DNA from: Streptomyces sp. Je 1-332
Lineage (GTDB): Bacteria; Actinomycetota; Actinomycetes; Streptomycetales; Streptomycetaceae
Length of the DNA: 64,000 bases
Assembly: GCF_040730185.1 (NCBI RefSeq)
Contig: NZ_CP160402.1
Coordinates: forward strand, 1,550,001 to 1,614,000
Direction: 5' to 3'
Both the position numbers and the translations under genes were made by a program. Below, piece by piece: positions 28,327 through 37,298 of this stretch. The notes under the pieces were generated by a model. The model saw only the letters and a program-made list of their open reading frames with translations. It was not told where the DNA came from and made no database searches. The number at the start of each line of letters is the position of its first letter. The stretch's first letter is position 1.

Positions 28327-29676
28327 GTGCCGGTCGTGCGGAGTGAAACGACAGCAGCAGAGAAGCAGCAGGTCCGGAGCGATGACGGCGCGGACGGCGG
28401 CGCGGACGGCAGCCCCGAGAGCATGCGCCGGGTGGCCGTCGCGTCGTTCATCGGGACGGCCATCGAGTTCTACGACTTCTACATCTACGGCACGGCGGCC
28501 GCGCTCGTCCTGAACGACGCGTTCTTCCCGACCCTGGACCCGGTCAACGCCACCCTCGCCTCCTTCTCCACCTACGCGGTGGCGTTCGCGGCGCGGCCGA
28601 TCGGCTCGGTGGTCTTCGGGCACTTCGGTGACCGGGTCGGCCGCAAGTCGGTGCTCGTGGCCTCGCTGCTGCTCATGGGCCTCTCGACGGCGCTCGTCGG
28701 ACTCCTGCCCGGATACGGCACGTTGGGCATCTGGGCGCCCGTCCTGCTGATCCTGCTGCGCTTCCTTCAGGGCATCGGACTCGGCGGCGAGTGGGGCGGG
28801 GCCGCGCTGCTCGCGGTGGAGCACGCGCCGAAGAAGAAGCGCGGCCTGTACGCCGCCTTCCCCCAACTCGGCCCGTCCGTCGGCTTCTTCGCGGCGACCG
28901 GTGTCTTCTGGCTGCTCTCCGCCGCCCTCTCCGATGACGCGTTCCGCTCCTGGGGCTGGCGCGTGCCGTTCCTGCTCTCCTTCCTCCTGGTCGGCGTCGG
29001 GCTCTTCGTACGGCTGCGCATCAGCGAGACGCCGGTCTTCGCGCAGGTCATGGACGCGCAGGAGGCCAGCAAGGTCCCCACGCTCGACGTGCTGCGGCGC
29101 CATCCGCGCGAACTGCTGCTCGGCGCGGGCGGGATGATCGTCGCGTACGGGCTCTTCTACACGGCGACGACCTACTGCCTCGCCTACTCCACCGGCACCC
29201 TGGGTGTCCCCCGCAACACCATGCTGGGCCTTTCGCTGGTCGCCTGTCTCTTCCTCGCGGCCGGTACGTGGCTCGCCGCGACCCGCTCCGACGGCGCGGG
29301 GCGACGCAAGCTGGTCCTCGTGGGCGCGGGGCTCGCGGTGGTGTGGGGCCTCGTGCTCTTCCCGCTCCTGGACACCGAGCAGCCGGTACTGATGGCCCTT
29401 GCGCTCGGCGGCGCGCTGTTCTGCATGGGCGTCGTCTACGGGCCGATGGGTGCGTATCTGCCGGAGCTGTTCGGCACCCACGTCCGCTACTCGGGAGCCT
29501 CGCTCGCCTACAACCTGGGCGGTGTGCTCGGCGGCGCGGTCTCCCCGCTGGTGGCGACGCGGCTGCAGTCCGCTTTCGGTTCCTCGTCGGTGGGCTGGTA
29601 CGTGAGCGCGATGGCGATCGTGTCCCTGGTGTGTGTGCTCGCGCTGCCCGAAACCCGCGAGCGGGAACTGGTGTGA
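28327..29676 (+). CDS. MHS-family MFS transporter (metabolite:H+ symporter)
   Basis: A 449-residue, 12-helix major facilitator. The motifs RRVAVASFIGTAIEFYDFYI, the loop GHFGDRVGRKSVL between TM2 and TM3, and LLRFLQGIGLGGEWGGAALL mark the ProP/KgtP/ShiA (MHS) branch, which imports osmolytes or organic acids. About 30 hydrophilic residues precede TM1. The start is GTG 28327; no good ribosome site is evident, so a start nearer MRRVAV (codon 33) is possible. Substrate unknown. Confidence 0.88.
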   Translation: MPVVRSETTAAEKQQVRSDDGADGGADGSPESMRRVAVASFIGTAIEFYDFYIYGTAAALVLNDAFFPTLDPVNATLASFSTYAVAFAARPIGSVVFGHFGDRVGRKSVLVASLLLMGLSTALVGLLPGYGTLGIWAPVLLILLRFLQGIGLGGEWGGAALLAVEHAPKKKRGLYAAFPQLGPSVGFFAATGVFWLLSAALSDDAFRSWGWRVPFLLSFLLVGVGLFVRLRISETPVFAQVMDAQEASKVPTLDVLRRHPRELLLGAGGMIVAYGLFYTATTYCLAYSTGTLGVPRNTMLGLSLVACLFLAAGTWLAATRSDGAGRRKLVLVGAGLAVVWGLVLFPLLDTEQPVLMALALGGALFCMGVVYGPMGAYLPELFGTHVRYSGASLAYNLGGVLGGAVSPLVATRLQSAFGSSSVGWYVSAMAIVSLVCVLALPETRERELV

Positions 29677-29763
29677 GAACGGCGTGAACCCGATATACGT
29701 GGTGGGCGTCTGTCGCAACGCCTGCTGCGGGACATCTGGTCAGTACAGCGGGCCCGCAGGACG

Positions 29764-31044
29764 ATGGGCCGCGTGGAGCCCTACTGGGAACTGACCTTCG
29801 ACGCCGACGGGGATGTCAACACCACGCAACGCGACCATCTCCTCGCCGAGGTGGCCGCCGAGCACGTCACCGACCTCCTCGTGCTGGCGCACGGCTGGAA
29901 CAACGACCAAGACATGGCGACCGACCTCTACCGGCGGTTCTTCGCACCCTGCCGGGACCTCGCCGGCCCGCGCGTGCGCCTGGGTTACGTGGGCGTGCTC
30001 TGGCCCGCCATCCGCTTCCCCGACGAGCCGATCCCGGACTTCGAACCCTCCCTCACGGCCGCCGGACCGGGCCCGGCGCCGGGCGCCGGGCCCCTGCTCG
30101 ACGAGCCGACCCGGCTCCTGCTCGCACGCGCGTTCCCCGATCATGACGACGACCTCCGGCGGATCGGGGCGCTGCTGGAGGAGCGGTCCGAGGTGACCAC
30201 GCGCCTGTACGAGTACAGCCGCCTCGTACGCGACCTGGTCGCCGTGCACCAGAACAGCGCCGCCTGGCGCTTCGCCAACGACACCTGGACGGGCCTGCCC
30301 GCCATGCTGACCGACGACGCGGTCGAGGTGTGCCAGATGTTCGCCGCGGCGATGGAGGGCACCGGCCAGCAGGAACTCTTCGGCAGCCTGCGCAAACGGC
30401 TCTGGAACGGGGCGCACGAACTCCTGCGCCAGGCCAGCTACTACGCCATGAAACGCCGGGCGGGCTCCGTGGGCCAGCTCGGCCTCGGCCCCGCGATCGG
30501 ACTGCTGGCCCGCGAGGCACCGGACGTGCGGATGCACCTCATCGGGCACAGCTTCGGCGCACGGCTCGTGTCGTACGCGCTGCGCGGGATGCCGGCACCG
30601 GTGCGCAGCGTGAAGTCCACGACGCTGCTCCAAGGGGCCTTCTCGCACTACGCGTTCTCCAAGCGGCTGCCGCACGCTCCCTCGCGCGGCGGCGCGCTCA
30701 GCGGCGTGCAGCGGCGGATCGACGGGCCGCTGGTGTCCTGCTACTCGCGGCACGACGACGCCCTGGGCAAGATCTACCCCCTGGCGTCGAAGACCGCCGG
30801 GGACTCCTCGACGTTCCTCGGCCTCTGGGAGCGCTGGGGCGCCATCGGCTACGACGGCATCCGGGCGGTGGACGGCGCCAAGCGCGTCAAGCTGGGCCGG
30901 GCGATCCCCGCCAAGGGGTGTGTGAGCGTGGACGCGTCGGCGGTGGTGCGGCGCGGCGGTCCGCCCGCCGGCGCGCACAGCGACATCTGCCACGAGGAAC
31001 TGGCGCGTGTCGTGTTCGCCGCAGGGCGGATCCCGCTGGCGTGA
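29764..31044 (+). CDS. alpha/beta-hydrolase-fold protein of unknown substrate
   Basis: A 426-residue soluble protein. LLVLAHGWNNDQD (about 39-51) looks like the oxyanion-hole strand and MHLIGHSFGARLVSYAL (about 258-274) is a nucleophile elbow G-H-S-F-G. A long helical insertion lies between them (about 100-245), much larger than in usual lipases. It resembles DUF900-type or serine-peptidase-annotated proteins in Streptomyces. No signal peptide. ATG 29764; GTG 29773 is an alternative. The product is probably an esterase or amidase, but that is inference from fold only. Confidence 0.72.
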   Translation: MGRVEPYWELTFDADGDVNTTQRDHLLAEVAAEHVTDLLVLAHGWNNDQDMATDLYRRFFAPCRDLAGPRVRLGYVGVLWPAIRFPDEPIPDFEPSLTAAGPGPAPGAGPLLDEPTRLLLARAFPDHDDDLRRIGALLEERSEVTTRLYEYSRLVRDLVAVHQNSAAWRFANDTWTGLPAMLTDDAVEVCQMFAAAMEGTGQQELFGSLRKRLWNGAHELLRQASYYAMKRRAGSVGQLGLGPAIGLLAREAPDVRMHLIGHSFGARLVSYALRGMPAPVRSVKSTTLLQGAFSHYAFSKRLPHAPSRGGALSGVQRRIDGPLVSCYSRHDDALGKIYPLASKTAGDSSTFLGLWERWGAIGYDGIRAVDGAKRVKLGRAIPAKGCVSVDASAVVRRGGPPAGAHSDICHEELARVVFAAGRIPLA

Positions 31045-31054
31045 CTCCCTTCCT

Positions 31055-31113
31055 GTTGAACTGTTGAAGTGCTGCTAGTTGAACTGTTGAAGTGCTGAAG
31101 TGCTGAAGTGCTG
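31055..31113. repeat. short nested tandem repeats in a convergent gap
   Basis: GTTGAACTGTTGAAGTGCTG occurs twice (31055-31074, 31078-31097), then AAGTGCTG repeats so that three units run 31090-31113, ending against the penicillin-acylase stop codon. Confidence 0.9.
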
Positions 31114-33936
31114 CTAACGGTGCTCGGGGAACTCGACGACCTGCTGGTACGTGGGCCTGTTCTGCCACTGGACCGGCCCGTGCGTGATACCGCCGAGCGC
31201 CCGGTGGATGATCGAGTCCGCGCACCACTGCTCGCCGGGCTTGCAGCTGTCGTCGCCGGGATAGACCTCGGCCGCGGGCTTGGCGGCGGCCTGCGTCAGG
31301 GTGGCCAGTAGCACGTCCCGGCAGGCGTCCAGCTTTCCTTCACCGCAGTACGCCTCGCCCAGCTCGCCCTCGACGGGCTGCCCGAGCACGGCCCGCAGAT
31401 CCTTGTCCGCGTAGCCCCACCAGCCGTACTGGAAGGCCGATCCGGCGTGCGCCCCGGTCGGGCCGTGCCCGGCCGAGGGTGCCTCGTCGGTGCTCAGCTG
31501 CGCCGTCAGCGCGTCGTACAGCTCCTTGCCCATGCCCGGCTTGAACTCAGCCTCGATCAGCAGGGGCCACCAGGCGTCCATGATGCGTACGGCATCGGGG
31601 TGGGCGTACGTCTTGGAGCCGGCCGCCGTCTGGTTGCGCTGCGAGCCCGCCTTCCGCCAGGCCTCCAACTGCTGGACGGCCTGCGCCTGCTGTGGGTCGG
31701 TGACGGGCCTGCTCCGGAGCACCTTGAGCAGTTCGGGCAGCACCTGTTCGCCGCGCAGGTCCGTGACCGCGGCCTCGGACATGGCCCGGGTCAGCGAGGC
31801 CCGCGTGACGCCGCCTTCCTCGGTGAGCTTCTTCACCCGTCCGTCGAGCAGGTCGCCGCGGTGCACGGCGCTGAGGCCGAAGCCCGCCGTGCTGAAGTCC
31901 TTGGCCTGTTTGTTGTTCCAGGAGATGTAGTAGTCCTGGTTGACGGACTGCGGGTGCTCGGCCGCCGGGGTCTGGGCGGAGGTGTTGTCCTCAGGGTCGA
32001 AGTCCAGCCATTCGTAGGCCTGTTCACCCTTGACGGGCAGGGCGGGGTCGATGTCCTTGGCCCGCTCGGGGTTGGCGCCGCTGTTGTAGTACGCGGTGTC
32101 GCGCGCGTCGGCGTAGAACCAGTTGAAGGCGTAGCTGATGTTCTGGGCCGCCTTCATGAAGGTCGAGGCGTCCTTCACGTAGGTCGGGTCGTTGAGCATC
32201 TGGAAGCCGATGATCGAGTCGGCCTCGTGGCGGTAGGTGGAGCGCAGCGAGACGTACGCGACGGGCTTGCCCTCGACGCTCGCGCGGTGCGTCACGACGC
32301 CGTACTTCGTGCGGAACACCTGCATGCGGTAGGAGCCCGCGGCCGTGGAGTCGGCGAGGGTCGGCTTCCAGGCGTTCTTGCGCTCCAGCTTCTCCATGGG
32401 GGTGCAGGTGCCGTGGTGGAGGTAGTGGGCGGACTGCTTCGTGGGTGCGCCGCCGCCCGGTTCACAGAGCTCCACGGCGTACGTGTCCGTGATGTCCTGC
32501 CCGGCGGACGTGGCCGACCAGGCGTAGTCCTGGCCGCGCCCCAGCTGGACGTACATGCCGACGCCCGCGAAGGAGACGCCGCGCGCGCTGATGCCGGGTC
32601 CCTGGAGTTCCTGCTGCATCAGGAGCTGCGGGGCGAAGTAGCCGGTCTGGGGTCCGAAGACGGCGACGGGGTTTCCGCTCGCGGTGTGCTTCCCGGAGAC
32701 GAGGAGGGCGTTCGACATGCCCTTCTTGTGGCCGTCCCGCTGGAACAGGTCGGCGGGCAGCACTCCTTCGTCGTACATCCCCTGGAGCGGTTCGAGCTTC
32801 TTGGGCGCCTTCACCGGGTCCTTGGGCGCCTTGGACGCGGACTTGGCGCCGCCCTCGCGGTCGTACACGAGCTGCTCGCGCTCGACCGACCCCTTGTCGG
32901 GCATCGCGGTGCCGCGCGCGTTCTCGGGCTTGCCCGCGTAGGGGAAGCTCGTGCCGTCGTGGATGGTCTGGACGGTCTCGGGGTCGTTGCGGGCGCGGAA
33001 GGACTCCCAGACCTTCGTGCCCTTCTCGACGCCGTACTTCTCCTGCGACTTGAGGAGGGAGAGCGCCGCGTCGACCTCTCCCCCGCCGCCGTTGCCGAAG
33101 AGGCCGCCGACGACGGAGGCGAGCGCGATCATGTCAGTGATCTTGAAGGGCTCGATCTCGCCGATGTTGGTGATCGCGTCGATCTTGCCGGTGAGGACGT
33201 ACTCGCCCGGGAAGTAGCGGCCGTTCTTCGACTTCACGCGGTAGGCGTTGAGCCCGTCGATGTAGGCCTGTGCGTCCTCCATGGCCTGCTCGCCGCGCTC
33301 GCCCTGCGTCGACCTGATGTACTCGACCTGCTTCTCCAGGTCCTTCTCCGTGTACGGGGCCTGCGGCCAGAACTGCTGCTCCAGGCCCTGGTTGGCGAGT
33401 GCGCCGCCCGCGAAAGAGGTCAGCTCACCGCGGCCGATGTGCCGGAACAGGTCGATGAGCCAGAGCCGGTCCTGCCCGGCCGCGAAGCCCGCGCCGAACT
33501 CGGTGCCGTAGCGCGTGGAGCCCTTGATGTGCGGGATGCCGTACTTCTTGTCCCGGGTGATCGTCACATCGTCGCGGGGTCTGGTGACGGAGGCGACCTG
33601 GCCCTCGCGGACGCCGAAGGACGCGTCGTTGAAGAATTCCGTCAGTTTGCCGTCGGTGAGTGACGGATAGCCGGAGGAGAGGGCGTCGTAAGGACCCAAC
33701 TGGTCATCGGCGTGCTTGGGCTGAGTTCCGAAGACGCGGTGGGCGAGTATTTCGGCGAGCGTGGCGTTGCCGTTGGCGCCGGGTGGCAGCACGTCGGCGC
33801 ACTGCCCCTCGCAGTGATCGGTGACCGGCGGGGGTTCGTCCGCCGCCGTCCCCGGCTGTGGCGAGAGGAGGGACGCGGCGAGCGCGAACGCCGCAGTGGC
33901 GGTGAGGGTTCTGAGCCGGACGATGCGTTGACGCAT
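31114..33936 (-). CDS. penicillin acylase family protein (Ntn hydrolase), secreted
   Basis: A 940-residue precursor. It has a Sec signal peptide (residues 1 to about 31), an alpha chain, and a spacer leading to the autocatalytic site at GMSNALLVSGKHTASGNP, where the Ser after Met would become the N-terminal nucleophile of the beta chain (about residue 408). The beta chain contains FGPQTGYFAPQLLMQQ and the long C-terminal domain. The family hydrolyses amide bonds of beta-lactams, acyl-homoserine lactones or lipopeptides; the specificity here is unknown. ATG 33936. The 238 bp to the next gene hold no recognisable element. Confidence 0.9.
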   Translation of the reverse strand: MRQRIVRLRTLTATAAFALAASLLSPQPGTAADEPPPVTDHCEGQCADVLPPGANGNATLAEILAHRVFGTQPKHADDQLGPYDALSSGYPSLTDGKLTEFFNDASFGVREGQVASVTRPRDDVTITRDKKYGIPHIKGSTRYGTEFGAGFAAGQDRLWLIDLFRHIGRGELTSFAGGALANQGLEQQFWPQAPYTEKDLEKQVEYIRSTQGERGEQAMEDAQAYIDGLNAYRVKSKNGRYFPGEYVLTGKIDAITNIGEIEPFKITDMIALASVVGGLFGNGGGGEVDAALSLLKSQEKYGVEKGTKVWESFRARNDPETVQTIHDGTSFPYAGKPENARGTAMPDKGSVEREQLVYDREGGAKSASKAPKDPVKAPKKLEPLQGMYDEGVLPADLFQRDGHKKGMSNALLVSGKHTASGNPVAVFGPQTGYFAPQLLMQQELQGPGISARGVSFAGVGMYVQLGRGQDYAWSATSAGQDITDTYAVELCEPGGGAPTKQSAHYLHHGTCTPMEKLERKNAWKPTLADSTAAGSYRMQVFRTKYGVVTHRASVEGKPVAYVSLRSTYRHEADSIIGFQMLNDPTYVKDASTFMKAAQNISYAFNWFYADARDTAYYNSGANPERAKDIDPALPVKGEQAYEWLDFDPEDNTSAQTPAAEHPQSVNQDYYISWNNKQAKDFSTAGFGLSAVHRGDLLDGRVKKLTEEGGVTRASLTRAMSEAAVTDLRGEQVLPELLKVLRSRPVTDPQQAQAVQQLEAWRKAGSQRNQTAAGSKTYAHPDAVRIMDAWWPLLIEAEFKPGMGKELYDALTAQLSTDEAPSAGHGPTGAHAGSAFQYGWWGYADKDLRAVLGQPVEGELGEAYCGEGKLDACRDVLLATLTQAAAKPAAEVYPGDDSCKPGEQWCADSIIHRALGGITHGPVQWQNRPTYQQVVEFPEHR

Positions 33937-34174
33937 GTGTGCTCCTCTGGGCTCCGCTTGTGCTCCTGTGGGAGGGAGTTGGGGCGGAGGTTACTGGCGG
34001 GTTGCCGAACCCGGAAGATGAGCATGCGTCGCCTTTTCAACACCCGCACATAGCTCCAGCTCACGGCCGCCTTATGTCAGTCATCGAAAATCGGATGGAA
34101 GTCGAGGGAGCCGAATCGCGTGTCGATACGTCTACTCGGCAACGTCCGAGAACGTGCGACGGAGGTGCAGGGCG

Positions 34175-34783
34175 ATGGCCGGATTCCGGAGTCTCGCGAG
34201 ACAGGTGCGCGATCCGCTGAGCGATTTGGCACTGCGGCGGTACTCACTGCGCAAGTGCCTGGAGAGGTTCGCCCCATACGGCCACCGGGCGACCTGGGAC
34301 CATTTGTGCTCCCGGGCGGGCTTCGGGCCCGAGGACCGCTCACCCGACCCGGCGCGGCTGGTGGCCGCGCTCGACGAGCTGGAAGCGGCGCGCGCGGTCT
34401 GGCTCGCCTACGAGGCGGGCTTCGCGGAGCGCCGCCGCAAGGAGAAGCACGACGGGCTCCGCAGCCCCGGCAGCGTGGACGACTGGCACCGGTGCACCTG
34501 GGGAGGGTTCGGGGTCGCCTGGTGCGACGACCCCGGTGTGCATCCCTCGGGACCGCTCGCCGAGGTGCTGCGCAGGCTGATAGCGGCCCTTGAGCGCGAG
34601 CCGGGCACGGACTGCCCGGTGTGCGACCGCTCCGACCTCGTCTGGACCCACGGCCTGGTGCACGAGCCCTCTTCGGGCGCCGTCTGCACGGGCTGCGGCA
34701 TCGTCGTGCCGGCCCCGGTGCTCACGCCCGCCGCGATGGCGAGGGCGCGGGCACGGCGGGCTCGGCCGCTGGTCTCGGCATGA
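34175..34783 (+). CDS. hypothetical protein with C-terminal zinc ribbon
   Basis: A 202-residue protein starting MAGFRSLARQVRDPLSDLAL. The first 130 residues are helical with many arginines and WHRCTWGGFGVAWCDDPG in the middle. The C-terminal 50 residues form a treble-clef or zinc-ribbon candidate: CPVC-N22-CTGC. ATG 34175 is favoured over an ATG seven codons earlier because GGAGG lies 9 bases before it. Family unknown to me. Confidence 0.7.
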   Translation: MAGFRSLARQVRDPLSDLALRRYSLRKCLERFAPYGHRATWDHLCSRAGFGPEDRSPDPARLVAALDELEAARAVWLAYEAGFAERRRKEKHDGLRSPGSVDDWHRCTWGGFGVAWCDDPGVHPSGPLAEVLRRLIAALEREPGTDCPVCDRSDLVWTHGLVHEPSSGAVCTGCGIVVPAPVLTPAAMARARARRARPLVSA

Positions 34784-34816
34784 GGTCCTGCCGGACCGGC
34801 TGCGGGTGTACGGCGG

Positions 34817-35335
34817 CTAGGGCGTCGCCACGTCGGACTGTATGGCCAGCTTGAGCTCGGCGAACATCAGCGGCGCGGCGATCTTCACGTCGCCGGGGCC
34901 GCGCGCCGACAGCTTCAGGCAGACCGGAGTCTGCGGATGGACGAACATCTGCCAGGTGTGCGTCCGGTACTGCCCGCCCCTGGTGGGAACCCAGTCGGTG
35001 GTGGCCGTCGAGTCGTACCCGGTGGACAGGCCGAGCGGATCGCGCACGAAGCGCGCGCGGTACTCGGTGGGCCGGCTGTCCGGCTCCCAGAAGATCATCG
35101 CCGACAGGGTGCCCCAGCCGTCGTGGCTCGGCCAGATGAGCCCGGACCTGGCGTCCGGGAACTTCGACGGGCTCGTGCCCCCCTTGGCTGGGTCGTGCAT
35201 GTGCCACGGGTCGTACGACTCCTCGGCGTCCGCGTACGGGAACCGCACGAGGTGGTAGCCGTCGCTGTCGTATGTGATCTTCTGCCGCCCCGAGTGCGCG
35301 GCGCTCCACAGCAACGAGCAGATGGCGATTCCCAT
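34817..35335 (-). CDS. hypothetical protein, Trp-rich beta-type
   Basis: A 172-residue protein, MGIAICSLLWSAAHSGRQKI at the start, rich in Trp, Tyr, His and Pro (SYDPWHMHDPAKGG, IWPSHDGWGTLSAMIFWEPD, THTWQMFVHPQTPVC). No export signal or catalytic motif recognised; the alternating pattern suggests beta-sandwich. It is divergent from the BKACE-like gene with 44 bp between starts, so the promoters overlap. ATG 35335 after GGGGGAAAGGCCG. Function unknown. Confidence 0.65.
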   Translation of the reverse strand: MGIAICSLLWSAAHSGRQKITYDSDGYHLVRFPYADAEESYDPWHMHDPAKGGTSPSKFPDARSGLIWPSHDGWGTLSAMIFWEPDSRPTEYRARFVRDPLGLSTGYDSTATTDWVPTRGGQYRTHTWQMFVHPQTPVCLKLSARGPGDVKIAAPLMFAELKLAIQSDVATP

Positions 35336-35379
35336 CGGCCTTTCCCCCTGTGTGTCGTCGTCTGTACTGTCCTTCGGTG

Positions 35380-36090
35380 ATGCAGGTCTGCGTGAACGGC
35401 GCCCGCGGCGCGAGCGATGGTGCGTCGATCCCGATGTCACCCGGGGCGATGGCCGAGTCCGTGGCACAAGCTGTCGCGGCCGGTGCTCGGGATGTCCATG
35501 TACACCCCAAGTCCCCTTGTGGACAAGACACGTTGGCGCCACGTGCGGTTGCGGCCACGCTCGAAGCGGTGCGTTCCGCCGCATCGGTACCGGTCGGCGT
35601 GACCACGGGCGCCTGGGCCGAGCCGGACCCCGGACAGCGGGTGGCGCGGATCCGCGCGTGGACGGTGCTGCCCGACCACGCGTCGGTGAACTGGCACGAG
35701 CCCGGCGCGGAGGCGGTGGCCGAGGCCCTCCTCGACCGGGGGATCGGCGTGGAGGCGGGCATCTGGTCCGGTACGGACGCCGCGGAACGCTTCGCGGCAT
35801 CCCCGCTCGGCCCGCGCGTCCTGCGGGTCCTCGCGGAGGTGACCGACCCCGACCCGGCCACGGCCCGTGACTCCGCCCGCGCCCTGATCGCCGTGATCGG
35901 CCGCGCGCACGGCCGTCCCGTCCTGCTGCACGGCGAGGAGGGCGGCACCTGGCCGGTGCTGCGCCTCGCGGGCCGCCTGGGCCTCGCGACCCGGATCGGT
36001 CTGGAGGACACACTGACCCTGCCGGGCGGGGAACCGGCCGGGTCGAACGCCCAGTTGGTGTCGGTGGCACTCTCGATAGCAGGTGGATAA
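35380..36090 (+). CDS. BKACE-family (DUF849, 3-keto-5-aminohexanoate cleavage-like) protein
   Basis: A 236-residue protein of the beta-keto acid cleavage enzyme fold. The N-terminal VCVNGARGA strand, the zinc-binding DVHVHPKS, the SVNWHEPG strand, and LLHGEEGGTWPVLRLA near the C-terminus correspond to the TIM-barrel metal and acetyl-CoA sites. It is about 40 residues shorter than most family members. BKACE enzymes condense beta-keto acids with acetyl-CoA; the substrate here is unknown. ATG 35380; an in-frame ATG ten codons earlier has no ribosome site. Confidence 0.8.
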   Translation: MQVCVNGARGASDGASIPMSPGAMAESVAQAVAAGARDVHVHPKSPCGQDTLAPRAVAATLEAVRSAASVPVGVTTGAWAEPDPGQRVARIRAWTVLPDHASVNWHEPGAEAVAEALLDRGIGVEAGIWSGTDAAERFAASPLGPRVLRVLAEVTDPDPATARDSARALIAVIGRAHGRPVLLHGEEGGTWPVLRLAGRLGLATRIGLEDTLTLPGGEPAGSNAQLVSVALSIAGG

Positions 36091-36187
36091 TCGATCGCTC
36101 CAGCGGTTTGCCGTCGGCAGAGTTGGCGTCGATGACAGACATCTGCGCGTGCCGACACGGCAGCGTAGAACCCAAGGAGCCCGCCCC

Positions 36188-37258
36188 ATGTCGACGCTGC
36201 GCGTCACCGCCGAAGTGCTGACCGTCCACGAGCATCCCAACGCCGACGCCCTCGAACTGGCCCAGGTGGGCCTGTACCGCGCGGTCGTCGCCAAGGGCGC
36301 CTACCGCACGGGTGATGTGGCGCTCTACATCCCCGAGCAGTCCGTGCTGCCCGCGGAGTTGATCGAGGAGCTGGGGCTCACCGGGCGGCTCGCGGGCGGC
36401 AAGTCGGACCGGGTCAAGGCGGTGCGGCTGCGGGGCGAGCTGTCCCAGGGCATCGTGTGCAGGCCGCGGGCGCTCGCGGACGTGGACCTGGCGCGGGCCG
36501 CGGCCGACGGCACGGATTTCGCGGAGCGTCTCGGTGTCGCGAAGTGGGTGCCGCCGATACCGCCCACCATGAACGGTGACGTCGAGTCCGCGCCGGATCT
36601 GCTGCCGTGGGTGGACATCGAGAACATCCAGCGTTACCCCGATGTCTTCGCTCCGGGCGAGGCCGTGGTGGTCACGGAGAAGCTGCACGGTTCCGCGTGC
36701 CTGCTGACGTACGTGGCGGAGGAGGGCGGCCGGGTGCACGTCTCCTCGAAGGGCTTCGGCTCCAAGTCCCTCGCACTGAAGGAGGATCCGCGCAACCTCT
36801 ACTGGCGCGCGGTCCACGGGCACGGCGTCGCCGCGGTGGCCGCCTCGCTGGCACAGCGGCTCGGCGCTCGCCGGGTCGGCATCTTCGGCGAGGTGTTCGG
36901 AGCGGGGGTCCAGGACCTGACGTACGGCGCGGACGGGCGCCGAGAGACGCTCGGCTACGCGGTCTTCGACGTGAGCGCCGAGATCGACGGCGAGGTCCGG
37001 TGGCTCGACCCCGCGGCGCTGCTGGAGGGCGAACTCCCCCTGGTGCCACGCCTGTACGAGGGGCCGTACGACGCCGAGCGCGTCCTGGAGGTGGCGACGG
37101 GCCGGGAGACGGTCTCGGGCCGCGCCCTGCATCTGCGCGAGGGCGTCGTGATCCGCCCCGCGGTCGAGCGGTACTCCCCCGTGACCGGGGGCCGCGCCAT
37201 CGCCAAGGCCGTCAGCGCCGCCTATCTGACGCGCAAGGGCGGCACGGAGTTCGAGTGA
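36188..37258 (+). CDS. ATP-dependent RNA ligase, DraRnl (Rnl5) type
   Basis: A 356-residue nucleotidyltransferase. The nucleophilic lysine is in VTEKLHGSAC (Lys165); motif Ia follows in VHVSSKGFGSKSL, motif III/IIIa in RRVGIFGEVFGAGVQDL, motif IV in REGVVIRP, and a late lysine in AIAKAVSAAY. An N-terminal OB-like module (about 1-130) precedes the catalytic domain, the layout of Deinococcus radiodurans DraRnl, which seals nicks with an RNA 3'-OH strand. ATG 36188 has AAGGAG seven bases upstream. No partner kinase or phosphatase gene is adjacent. Confidence 0.88.
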   Translation: MSTLRVTAEVLTVHEHPNADALELAQVGLYRAVVAKGAYRTGDVALYIPEQSVLPAELIEELGLTGRLAGGKSDRVKAVRLRGELSQGIVCRPRALADVDLARAAADGTDFAERLGVAKWVPPIPPTMNGDVESAPDLLPWVDIENIQRYPDVFAPGEAVVVTEKLHGSACLLTYVAEEGGRVHVSSKGFGSKSLALKEDPRNLYWRAVHGHGVAAVAASLAQRLGARRVGIFGEVFGAGVQDLTYGADGRRETLGYAVFDVSAEIDGEVRWLDPAALLEGELPLVPRLYEGPYDAERVLEVATGRETVSGRALHLREGVVIRPAVERYSPVTGGRAIAKAVSAAYLTRKGGTEFE

Positions 37259-37279
37259 CTCCCTGGAGGGAGCGGGCGG

Positions 37280-37298
37280 CCCGGGGTCACGCCCCGGG
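37280..37298. terminator. hairpin overlapping the soxR stop codon
   Basis: CCCGGGG-TCACG-CCCCGGG, a 7-bp stem between the convergent RNA ligase and soxR genes; the soxR stop lies in the loop. Confidence 0.55.

Noticed and set aside
28270..29718. A 482-codon minus-strand frame opposite the MHS transporter
   Set aside because: Charged, repetitive shadow translation; the plus-strand frame shows 12 helices and MFS motifs.
31055..31113. Possible small-RNA or attachment site
   Set aside because: Only simple tandem repeats; no stem, promoter or integrase.
31114..33936. Penicillin acylase as part of a beta-lactam cluster
   Set aside because: No biosynthetic genes surround it; the family acts on many amides.
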